Shown here piece by piece: positions 33,546 through 43,760 of a DNA stretch of 64,000 nt. Below the pieces are notes generated by a model. That model ran no database searches, was not told where the DNA came from, and saw nothing but the letters and a program-made list of their open reading frames with translations. This DNA comes from Rhodosorus marinus. Its lineage: Eukaryota; Rhodophyta; Stylonematophyceae; Stylonematales; Stylonemataceae. The stretch's first letter is position 1, and every line of letters begins with the position of its first letter. The stretch spans positions 2,914,001-2,978,000 of the forward strand of contig JAMWBK010000003.1 of assembly GCA_029953675.1 (NCBI GenBank), given 5' to 3'. A program made the position numbers and the translations under genes.

Positions 33546-36065
33546 AGCGTCTTAAATTTTACCCCTTAGATCCTTCAGATCCTCCTTAGCCCACCCCTTC
33601 CACCAGTCTCAGACCTACAACCAGCCCGGCAGCGATACAAGCAAACCGACTTCCGAGAATGATTCCCATGGCAATAGTACACGTAGTACCATTCCCCGTT
33701 CATCCCTGTACTACTAAGTATTTTATTGACTGATTTCAATCAGTATTGAGGTGGTGTGTGAGGCTGGGAAAGCTAACTGATGCAGAAACCCCCGCGTATG
33801 AGCCCAGTCTAATTCTCTACTTATTCTGCTGAACGGCAACATTTAGATGACAATCTTTCTTGAAGCTTATAAGGGCTATCGATGAAGAACCCAAGTCCAA
33901 TCCCCGCGGAAAGGAAGGTCTTGTGAACGATCGGCGGTGAGTCCATTTGATTCCTTTGGCTAAAACCTCTTCGCCCCGTCCAAACTTTGGTTTCTGCGGA
34001 TGAATGCATTGACAAGCTAGGCATGAAATACGACAGATTTCATTGACGAATTCTCGCTGCGTAGGCATACACACGATGACGTTGAAGAGTCATCCAGACT
34101 GCATTTGCATTTTGTGGGCTGAGAAGCTTGGCTTGAAGCGACAAATTGGCTAAAGCTCTAGGCAGCTGCAGATGGGAAAGTGGTTGAGACAGCCGCTCGA
34201 CGCAACACCATTGCCTTTTGCGTCTAAGATCCGGCATCCGTCATTGCTTATGACTACTGTGCGTTTCTATTCTTGAACCTCCTCCTAGATGCTTCGTTGT
34301 CCTAGGTGATGCGTTTGTGCTTAAGAGGATGGGCGTGGACGGTTAACGACGAAGCAGATGAAAACGGGTTCAGGCTTAGTGCATACCAAATCCTGCCGGT
34401 GAACCCCTCGGCATTCACGGTCTCGTAGTCTCTGCTCCAGGCGCCATCGCTTTCCCACACGACGTCGTGTACCCGCACAGCTACCAGCACGGCCTCGAAC
34501 CCAGCTAACCTCAAGCATACTTTGTCCCTGTTTTTTCCTGGAGGCTGTTGTGAAAAACGCGTAGATGTCAACGTTAAGGAGAGTATTGCTCGCGACTTGG
34601 AACCCTGGCGTTCTGCTCTCAGGAATCGTCCACGTTATTTAGGGCAGAGGTGTCCCGCATGGCTTGTCAGGCCGAAGGGTTTCCAAGCAACCTCGCAGTG
34701 GCACGATTGCAGACCTGACCATCTATCTTCTCTCCATCCAAACCGCTTGCTTGTGAGTATGTGTTCAATTCTTTTTGCTTCCCAAGACTATGACTAGTCT
34801 CCTCGGTACATCTTGACCCAACACTAAGTTCGCTTTAAGCTGATCACAGATCTCGCGTCACATGGACTTATTAAATGGCTCCTCATTGGAGCCATCTCTG
34901 ACTCTCTGCCGTTCGAACCCCGCTTTGTCGTTGGCCGCACACTATCAACACGTCTCGCTTCCCCGCTCCTCGCAATAGATAGGCTCTGAACAAACCTGAT
35001 CATTCATCATCAAATGAACGTGTTTGCTTCAATACAGGGATATCTTCGCTACTTTTGAAGCCACCCTTTTCTGTTCTAGCTAGCAAATTCGCTTACGATT
35101 CACCTCGCGCTGCGCTCCTATAGTTTACTCCTGGTCCCTCCTTTGGTCAAATTCCTCTTATCAATTCTCCTCCCTCGCTCTCAATCCAAGAGAAAACCGT
35201 TGCTTAAGCAACGGTTTTCTCGTTAATTTCAACCCTACTAAAATTTATTTCTGAACAATTTTACGGATATCAGGGAAGTGGAATATTTCTCAATAATATA
35301 TTAGTAGAGTTTTTTTTATTTTATCGGATTAAAATATTGATTGTGAAATTGATTGCATCGACGATTCTTAGTTCGTTGAATGTTTCCCGCGGTGGGCACG
35401 GCAAGGTAGGGAGGGAATCTGGTGTGTAGAGTACATCTTGGAATTGGGCAGACACATTCTTCGTCAGCAGCAGGATATACCTCAAGCTACTCGTGTATGT
35501 ACAGGCTGAATGAAAAATGACTTGAACAAATCCGGTGAGTCCCCATGATGTCTCGCAACTAAAAAGTGTTCTTCCTCTTCTGGCAAAAACGTTCTAGAAG
35601 GTGTTGTTTGGTTTTTTTTCTTACTCTATGGACGAGGACGGGGTTGGATGCTGCGGACCGGTCGAGAGAGTGGATCGATGAGGATTGACTTGATAGATGG
35701 TTGCTCTTTGTGTGAGGACGGGGTTGCTGGGGGGTTCCTTTAGAAGAATTATCGGAAACTTGTGATGGAATTGTGTGGAGAAAGAAGGGGAAGGGTGGCG
35801 TAGGAATGGTTTGGTTTGATCCGAATTTCAGATTGTGCAAAAAAAGGGGGGGGATGGGGAGGGGGTGGGAGTTATTGAGGTTATTGGGGATGGGTGTGTG
35901 AGCGTGTGTGAGGGTCTAGTTTGATGACTCCTGGGGGAGAAAAGAGATATGAGTGAAGATGCTTTTTAGAGAAGACTCTCTGAAAGGGGTTTCCAGTTCT
36001 CCTTCTCTTCGTTTGGAATTGCTTTGTGAGGAGGCTGAGCTTTGGGCTCTAGGGTTTTTGCATAT
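33546..36065. other. Long gene-poor interval
   Basis: No gene is supported in 2.5 kb. A minus-strand frame at 34302-34571 looks moderately protein-like but has no ATG start and no motif. A perfect 32-base palindrome lies at 35190-35221. G-rich stretches occur near 35840-35870. Bases 35880-36065 are probably the leader of the next gene. Confidence 0.45.
35190..35221. repeat. Perfect 32-base palindrome
   Basis: GAGAAAACCGTTGCTT is followed at once by its exact reverse complement, with no spacer. It lies in a gene-free stretch next to AT-rich DNA. It could be a dimeric protein-binding site, a cruciform or hairpin, or a remnant of a mobile-element end; nothing adjacent decides between these. Confidence 0.95.
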
Positions 36066-37358
36066 ATGAATTTGTATAGAATAGGTCGATCGGGAAGATC
36101 CTTACGGATTGGTGGGAGTAGGGGACTATGTGAGGTGAGTTCTTCAATACGGGCGAGAACAGGAGTTGATGCTGGGGCCGTTGAAGAGGGTATGGGGCAG
36201 GAGCTTGAGATGGAGAGATATGGAGTCGGAGGCCGGGCACTGAAGGATGAATCTGTGGAGGAACTCATTGCCGGGACGGACCGTCGTTTGCTTTGTAGAT
36301 GGCAAGATATTCGGTCGATTCTCTCTGAGACGGAGAACATTGTTTTGCGGGAATCTCGTACCAAAAGGGCTGTGGCTGTGACGGCTTTTACGATTGGGGA
36401 GAATGCGCTGCTCGGGCCGAGTACTGAAAAGAGTATGCGGATTGGTCGTGTTCATCGCCATCTTACACTCGGGACTGATCGGAGGTATCGTCAAGAGCTT
36501 TTGAACACGCGGGTATTCGATCCTAACGTCTACGAAGCTTGCGTGGAGACAGCAATAGTTGCGGGCAAAGATCTTGCGGTATTTCACGATGCTGCGTTCT
36601 TGGAGTATGGCCGTGTCGATACGGTAGTGAGCTCCGCAATAGTGCCCAGAATCGATGCGCTTTACGAGAAACCTACAACAGTGAAGGAGTTGAAGTCAAA
36701 CGACGAGCTTAAATCTATGGAATTTGAACTACGCCAGGCGCTAAATTTTAGACATTGCTCGGGTTGGAACGTTGCCGATTCGAGGATGTTCGTACTGCTT
36801 GATGAGGAGGGCAAGTGGCTGTGTGGATGTGCGGTAAGCCGCGAAAACCCAACGCTCCGCCATTCGTGAACTTCTTTCAGGAATACTAACATCCGGAAAC
36901 CAAACACACTTTCTCTTGTCTACCACCCTAAAACACAGGTGAACGAACAGACCGTGTCTCTCCATAAACTTCCACAAACTGTGAGGTTCCTCCTTGCCAG
37001 AAGCACTCGATTGGAATCCCTCGTCAACCCGAACCCAAAGCTTCTGCTTGCGAAGATCGGCGCCTTCAATGTCTTTTCCAACGACTTTTCGCACCTCGCC
37101 AAGCTCTTTCGAGGCGTCAACTCCCAACTAGGAACACACCTCTGCATACATTACACGGTCGATTCAGACCCCTCCCTCGCCAGCTGGCGGAACGTAGAGT
37201 TCCTCCTTGAACTCCAGGGAACTATTGCCAGCGAAATCGAAACCCGGTTTAAGAAGGAATGGGGCCATGTCATGATCAGATTTCATGGTCTCAACCAGTT
37301 GCATCAAAACGGATTTCGTTTGCATCCTTTGTTTATCAGTCCAGATATGACCATCTAA
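36066..37358 (+). CDS. Unknown protein with organellar-type N-terminus
   Basis: Exons 36066-36833 and 36939-37358 join in phase 0 (GTAAGC donor, ACACAG acceptor) to give about 395 residues. The N-terminus (MNLYRIGRSGRSLRIGGSRG) is strongly basic with no acidic residue, as in mitochondrial or plastid presequences. The body has no motif I recognise. Notable blocks are LGTDRRYRQELLNTRVFDPN, an aromatic Cys-containing core (ALNFRHCSGWNVADSRMFVL, LLDEEGKWLCGC), and the C-terminal WGHVMIRFHGLNQLHQNGFR. It shares a convergent 3' region with the tRNase Z-like gene. The frame, splice sites and composition support a real gene; the function is unknown. Confidence 0.75.
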
Positions 37359-37882
37359 CTTTTCATTAAAAAACGCGAATCTATGTATTGTAACTCACAA
37401 GTTGGACACGGTGATACTCGAGGACTTGGTGCGCGCGCTGACTCCGTACCAAGTGGAATGGGCTTCAGCATAACAGCGACTTGCATAATCCTTCCGACAG
37501 CGACGGCCGCGTTCTGGCTTGGAGGCAGCACCTGATATCCTTATTATCCTTCATGGCGAGGAAAGCTTTACCACTGTAGCACTCTAGCCCGCAAGCCAGC
37601 AGCAGCGAATCGCGCACACCTCCACGCAGTACAGTTTCTTTGTTTCGCTTTTGGTGACGCACGACAAGCCCGCAAGCCAGCAGCAGCGAACCGCACACCT
37701 CCAGGCACTACAGTTTCTTTGTTTCGTTTTTGGTGACGCACGACAAGGGGAACCCGTTCGTGGATTTCGCTTTTATGCCTTTCGGATGTGGCCTATGTGA
37801 GTACCGTCCGGATGATGCTACAACTTGGATAGGTCCTCAGAGCAGTGGATCGAATCACCATCTTCGAATGTCTCGTGCCTCT
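37359..37882. other. Convergent intergenic interval with tandem duplication
   Basis: No gene is seen. It holds an imperfect tandem duplication with a period of about 81 bases (37587-37747). Confidence 0.6.
37587..37747. repeat. 81-base imperfect tandem duplication
   Basis: GCCCGCAAGCCAGCAGCAGC starts at 37587 and again at 37668, and the shared text continues through TACAGTTTCTTTGTTTCG and GGTGACGCACGACAAG. The copies differ by a few substitutions and small indels. It lies between the 3' ends of two convergent genes. Confidence 0.9.
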
Positions 37883-39632
37883 TCATGGGTTTTCAGTGCT
37901 TTTTTTGCTGTTGTCATGACGCTCCCGGTTCTCGGCGTCCGAAAGCCCATCTTCTACTGCAACCAGTTTTTCGTCTGACTCCACTGAGGGGGGTTCACGC
38001 TCACTGTGTGCCTTGGCTGCCAGATCAACTGCAGAATTCTCCTCACCATCCCAGCACCAATCTGGGATGATTTCCGATTTGCTCTCAATGTATTCAGGCA
38101 GCACCTTCTCGAAGTTGGTCGTTGGCAGCCTATGTCTAACCATCCCCTCGACCGAATAAAGCCGATTTGACTGGAAAGCAGCTTGGCCAGCGGCTATATA
38201 CTTATCCAAGTCCAGATGTTCCTCACAGCCAGTTATCTCTGAGTCGACTACCGCCACCGACCTATGGAGAGGAAAGCAGAGCTTGGCATCCATGAGTCGC
38301 AAAAAACAAAGTCGGACGACTCCTCAACCGAAACCAGGAAAAGGCTTCTTCCTACCAGGCCTTGAGTTGCCTCCCTAGGGCACCAATTTTCTCCACCTTC
38401 CTCATGCTCATGAAGTCAAAGTCCGGGTCTCGTCGTAGTAGGAAAGGCGTCTCCTTCACAAGCAAGTCCGTACTCTCAGCATCCTCCAGAAAGACCTCGT
38501 TATCTAAAACCGATGATCGCTTATCAACAAACACGATCTTTTGTGGGATACATGGAGTCTCCACTGAATCAGAAACTGAGCTCGCCACGAGAGGGATCGC
38601 GAAAAGGCAGATGTAAGGGGGATCTATCGAAAACGTACCTTCCTTGCCTTTTTCTTTTCACTCAATGCGAAGGAAAAGTCGACCATCTTACCACTTCCTG
38701 GAGGCCACTCTACGATCCTCTGGTTCTTTATTTGCTCCATGATATTTCCCGGCTTCACCCCATGTTCAGTTAGTTTGCTGATGTCCAAGTTGGGTGGGGA
38801 TACTCTCTTCTCGCTGATGATGTAGCTGAAGTTTCCACGTCCGTACATGTATGCAGATATGCTGACTGAGAAATCCAGTTTGACAGAGGAAGAAGATGGA
38901 ATTGGCGGCGTATGTTTCCGGGTAGGAATCGAAAGGCGGTGAAAACGTTCACAATAGATCATGGGAGCGCGGAAGTAGAAAGCCCCGCGTCTTTTAGTTT
39001 TGGAGAGGAAAGCGGTGGGGGTCGAACTTTGGGAATCCTTGCTTACAATCGTCGTTTTCAAGAACAGGAAAGCGTCCTTTTGCGTTTTCGTAGAGATTCG
39101 CGGAGTTTTTCTGCTCACAACCGAGAAGTGGAGCTCTTGGGGCAGTTTCTTGATTATTTCGGTTGAGATGGAACTCTCTGATGTCGAGGTTGAGACTAAG
39201 GCTAGCCACTGATCCGCGCAGCGCCGACCGTAGGTAGTCCTTCAGACCCTGCGGGCCGAAAACGAACAGTGTTGATCGCTTGGCTCGAGAGGCTGCTCCG
39301 ATGTAGGCGTCGTTCAAGTAGCAGAGAAAAGCAGGTAGACCAAACAAGTATTCCGGGGAGAGACGTGGAAGTAGTATTGCCACGATCGTCGACGGGACGA
39401 TCGGCGATCTCATCAATCTGCCAACAACGCCATCCCCAGCACCGATGAGAACCACTCGCTTCTGAGGCTGAAACTCATTTGAGAGGCTGAACCCTAAGCC
39501 AGGTGCCCTTCTCTGACCGGGAATGCCCATGAGCACCGCGTCAATATCCCCCGTTCTAGCTTGAACCCTCATCTGCGGCACTGACCATCCTCGAATGATC
39601 CTCTTCGGAAGCCTTATGATAGCCTGAGCCAT
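37883..39632 (-). CDS. tRNase Z-like metallo-beta-lactamase-fold protein, probably inactive
   Basis: Exons 39632-39047, 38865-38639, 38558-38356 and 38261-37883 give about 464 residues; the third exon's acceptor is uncertain, with two AGs close together. The N-terminus (MAQAIIRLPKRIIRGWSVPQ) is basic, suggesting organellar import. The fold matches RNase Z: VGRLMRSPIVPSTI, then YLFGLPAFL and VFGPQGLKDYL, then SYIISEKRVSPPNLDISKL and GVKPG, then KIVFVDKRSS and DLLVKETPF. But the zinc signature THLHGDH is replaced by PRLSPEY, the usual HEATF reads KETPF, and the late His motif is not seen. It should be unable to cut tRNA 3' trailers and may have a structural role. The C-terminal 80 residues are acidic. 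A further 5' exon at 40148-39741 is possible. Confidence 0.8.
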
Positions 39633-41030
39633 AGTTTCAACCCGACAGCTCTCCAAACCCAAACTAACAAGGCCGCAAGGGCCAATTTCAAACACTCACG
39701 TCCATGGTTTTGACCAGACGTGCGTGTTTAAGCGCTCTCACCAGACCGATTTGAATGGAAGTCTTTGCTTCAAGTGGTCGTAGCACCACATCTCAAAATC
39801 AAAAATCAAGGGCAGCCCTTGAATCCAGAGAAGACAAACAGCTCTACCACCCCGTACTGGTATATCAGTTAGAACTATGCCGCTGACCACGACGACATGC
39901 GTCACGTTACCCAGAGCGCATGGTGTTTGATCTTCTGAAACCTCCAAGCCAGACAGAACTCTCTCCAAATATGGATATCCACGATGCTCGGCTGCAGTGC
40001 GCGCATCAGTGGGAAAGTATCTCTTACCCAAATCACATAGGCTATGGATGCCAATCGCGGCGCCTTCCACGGGCGACACTGGTTGTTGGTGGGTACTGAG
40101 ACAGGCAAGAGAAGGGAACAAATTACCAAAACGTTGTCTCTTCTCCAATAATCCCTGGTAGTAAAGACTCTCACAGATCGTCTTCGTTGTTCAGCAGTTG
40201 CCGAACGACTTGGTCCGTAGTCGATTACAGGCCAGAGACCGGTTGCACGTCGTTCGTACAATGTATTAGTAAACGTATTGCGCTCGGATCCTGAAGGACG
40301 AGTTGTTGGCTGTTTCTAGAGGTTGGTCTGATCGCTCCGTCTTCGATTCGAACTTGGAACTGACGGGCTGAGAATAGACCAAGCTTGCTCTTTGGCAAGC
40401 TGAGCCTACAGCAGGTGCTGGAGAGGATCTATCACATCGTGTCTGATCTCTCCTTGCTTCTATTAGAATAGATAGAGCTCGCCCTCTGGGAGCCTGATCA
40501 TACATAAGATGCTGCAGAGGTTCAGGGAGATCTCTTCCAATCTACAGAATCAGTTTCAGTCGCAGAAGGCGCCGCTCGTCATGAATATGTTCCCTCGGTC
40601 CTCACACAATCTAGTGGCTTCTCCAGGAAACTGAAGCGCTTGTGGCGCTTGCACGTGGATGTCTGCCGTTTCCTCACAGACGATCAGCGAGTTGAAGTTA
40701 GCCATCATCACCTCGGAGAGTCGAGATGGATGTCTTTCACTTCGTCACCACATCCAGGTCATCAAAGGAGCGGATGCGTATTGTATATACATTGTAAATT
40801 CCGTAATTTCGATATAGAAGTGGAAACAAAAAAAAAAAGTTTTTACGATATATGGAGAGGGTATAAAAGCTGGACTTGACATTTTGGAAAGCCGGGAGGA
40901 GTGGGATGGAAGAGCCGTTGGGTAAGTGGATGAGGATGTTTGGATGTGTCTGTAGATAGTTGAGTTAGTATACACCTGAAAGATAAGAGTAGATATTTAG
41001 TTAGTGTTTGAGGTGAACAAGAAAGCAAGC
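39633..41030. other. Interval between divergent tRNase Z-like and CCDC174-like genes
   Basis: A minus-strand open frame at 40148-39741 (starting MEKRQRFGNLFPSLACL) could splice from a GTGAGA donor to an acceptor 5' of the tRNase Z-like ATG in a compatible phase, making it an upstream exon; I cannot confirm it. The remainder shows no supported gene. Both flanking promoters should lie here. Confidence 0.4.
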
Positions 41031-41949
41031 ATGTCGTCTTCGCTTGGATGGCGGACGCAGAGCACTGTGTTGCCTTCAAAGGCGAAGGAGATTCGGAATG
41101 TTTCTGCGAGGAGCATGTTTGATTTGAAGGCTGCATTGTATGCAAAGGAGGAAGAATCCAGGAGAGGAACTAGGACTGTGAGAAAGAGGAAGAGGAGAGT
41201 GCGTGACGATGAAGGTCTGGAAGGGCAGAATAAGGGGGTTGCTTCTCGGGCGGAGAAGGAGGAACTTGAGGTGGCTCAGAAGCTTTCTGGAGCTGCGTTA
41301 AGGGAGAAAAGCAAACTTTATGGAGAGCTCAAAGGTAAGGAAGAGAATGACGTTGCTTATAGTTGGCCATATTGGCGTCGTTCGAAAGTGAATTGTTCAT
41401 TGATTTTTGCCACAGATCAAGCGAGGAACTTGAAGGATGGATTGGGAGACGAGAAGTACATGGTCAACTTTGAACGGGCTGGAAGGGATGTAGACCGGTC
41501 ATACCCGGAAAAGGAAACTATGCATGATAAACTCGATGAAATGGAGAAAGCTCGACTTGAATGGGAAACAGAAACTCTGCGGAGAATGGAAGAAGACCGT
41601 GAAGACGCAGAAAAAGTTACCTCTTTTGGGAAGGAAGCTTATGAGGCTACTGAGGCAACCCACCGAGAGAGAGAGAGCAAGCGAGAAAACGCCGATAAAT
41701 TGGAAGCTCAAAAACTCGTAAGCTGCTCACATGCGTCTCTTGTGTACCCGTTTCACACGCTTGAAACGGTGTTCGCCTGAGGGTGATCGCTTAGCTGACT
41801 CTCTTCAAACGTGTGAATTTCTTCACGAGCAGGAAAGACTACGCGTGCTGATCAAAGAGAGCAAGGAAAGCAAGTTTTTGGACTTGGACGAACTGGGAGG
41901 TGTAAGCCAGGAGGACGCTGGGCAGATTGCAAGAATTCTCCAGTTGTGA
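41031..41949 (+). CDS. CCDC174-like coiled-coil protein
   Basis: Exons 41031-41334, 41416-41717 and 41833-41949 give about 240 residues. The N-terminal region has SARSMFDLKAALYAKEEESR, close to the SLVDLKAELFRKQEE-type start of CCDC174, followed by a basic stretch (RTVRKRKRRVRD) that could act as a nuclear signal. The middle has GDEKYMVNFERAG, similar to the family's YLVDF motif, and the rest is Glu/Lys/Arg-rich helix. In animals CCDC174 associates with the exon junction complex, so a nuclear RNA-processing role is likely by family. The product is shorter than animal CCDC174. It is convergent with the AIMP1-like gene, about 110 bases away. Confidence 0.65.
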
Positions 41950-42063
41950 AGAATACGAGTGTAAAGTTATTTAAAAAAGAACCTAATCATCTAGCTCCAA
42001 ACAAGTTTGGCGGCCCCTTTTTTCTCCATGACTGAACCCCTTTTCAAGAGTTTGGGAATGTCG

Positions 42064-43760
42064 CTACTTTATGCCTCCGTTCTTGACGCTCTTGACTTTA
42101 CAAACTCCCTGGGGAGTTGAGAACGGCTTCCCTTTCCATGTGGCAACCAATTGCTCCGTTGTGATGAAATCCACGGCGATTTTCTCAAAAATTTGCTTCT
42201 TGGGGTTGAGCTGCGCATCTGGTTCACCTTCCTCTCCTTCGAAAACTACACGAGTACCCACCGTGCTACCCTCCGGCGGCATCACCAGCTCAACAATTGA
42301 ACCATTTGTACTCGTCGCACATAAAACCATCGCTTCCGAGACAATTCCACGCATCTTCGCTGGCTTCAAATTGCACACGCACAAGCACGGACCGAGGAGC
42401 AGATCAGGAGTCGTGAAGAACTTTCTAAGACCAGAGCAGACAGTTCGAGGCTTGTCATCCTACGCTCAAAGAGAAACGGGCAGAGGGACGAAGACAAAAC
42501 AACCCAAATCAGAACAGAATACAAGAAGAGGTAGCAACCTCAGTTCAAGTAGACTCAGTACAACTAGTTACGTACACCGACGTCGATCTGCTCAAGGTAA
42601 AGCCCGTCAGCGTCTGGATGATTCTCTGCCTTGAGGATGTTCGCGACTCGTATATCTAGCCTGGAGACTGAGAGAGTTTCCTCCCTTTTTGGTGTCTGGG
42701 TTGGTCCTGGTTTATCCTTCTTCGCGGCTTTTTTGGCTTCCTTTGCCGCTTTTTTCTGCGCTGCTTTGGCCGCGCGTTCCTCTTCGCTGAGTCCGCCGCC
42801 TGGAGCAGAAGAAGACGACTTCTTTGAAGAAACTGGTGGAGGTAGAAGAGCCACAGCGCAGGATGGTTATTTGGGAAAGATCCAGTTTTTGCCCTTTTTA
42901 TCTGGATGAGTAAGCCTCCCCGTTCTTATTTCGGTTTCTTACCCGCAGCAATCTTCATCTGCTCCATGCTGAGATTGAGGTCGATGTCAATCATAGCCAA
43001 GTCACCCTTCTTCTCGCATCGATGCTGAATGAGATCAAACCATCGCCATACATGAACTCCACTCAATCGTGCTTTCTCGTCAGCCGCATTTTTCAACAGC
43101 TCCGCGTGGATCGCTTTGTAAACCGCTTCATCGGCAGCAGAGAGCTCATTTCCAACCAGAAACCTGCTGATCCAAGACCAATAACTTTATGTAAATATCG
43201 ATAAGCCCGTCCGGAGCAAATTCTTCAACAAAATCCTTCAACTTTTAACTTTTTCTCCAAGGTACTCACGTCCGGGTTTCCATATGCATGTTAACCTCGT
43301 TCATCAAGCTTCTGAGGTCGCCTCCAGTATTGGCGAGCTGCACCCATTTCTCAACGCTCTAAGGGCAAAAGACAACGACGAAATAAAGCCAAAGGGAAAC
43401 TTGAGTTCAAAGCAGAGAACCCAGAAAGAAGAAACCAGACTCCATCAAGCTCAACAAAGAAAACCAAGTCCATACCTCCTCCGGCATCGCTCCAGAACGA
43501 ACAAACGCAAAAAGTAGTCCTTGCTTAACTGGAGTTCTTCTTCTGAGTAGCTTCTTGATGGTCAAGTTGTGAAGCCACGAACAAAAAGACCTCCGAGTTT
43601 GCTTCCACCCTTCGTCGAGATCGCGGGGCCACAATGGAAACCCCTTTCTTCCTAAAACGGATTACAACGGCAGTGACCGTAAGTCTTTGAGAGGGAGAGC
43701 GTTCAGAGCATGCCGCTCTTGAACTTCACCTAGATCTGAAGATAATGACGACGAACTCAT
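42064..43760 (-). CDS. AIMP1/Arc1p-like tRNA-binding synthetase cofactor
   Basis: Exons 43760-43730, 43651-43476, 43358-43270, 43163-42943, 42832-42576 and 42459-42064 join without a frame break to give about 389 residues. The first half contains a GST-C-like domain ([33 protein letters not shown]). A Lys/Ala-rich linker ([20 protein letters not shown]) follows, as in Arc1p and AIMP1. The C-terminal half is an EMAPII-type tRNA-binding OB fold ([49 protein letters not shown]) plus the EMAPII tail ([16 protein letters not shown]). Such proteins hold aminoacyl-tRNA synthetases together and feed them tRNA in the cytosol. The N-terminal exon is the least certain part; the C-terminus has no break. 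Confidence 0.93.

Noticed and set aside
34302-34571. Minus-strand frame of 89 codons
   Set aside because: Moderately protein-like, but starts at TTG rather than ATG, has no motif and no supporting splice site.
34850-34960. GTTCGAACCCC resembling a tRNA T-loop
   Set aside because: The flanking stem does not pair on either strand and no D or anticodon arm is visible. I found no convincing tRNA in the window.
36144-36587. Minus-strand frame of 147 codons
   Set aside because: Antisense to exon 1 of the unknown organellar protein, which has better composition and splice continuity.
42071-42634. Plus-strand frame of 187 codons
   Set aside because: Antisense to the two 3' exons of the AIMP1-like gene.
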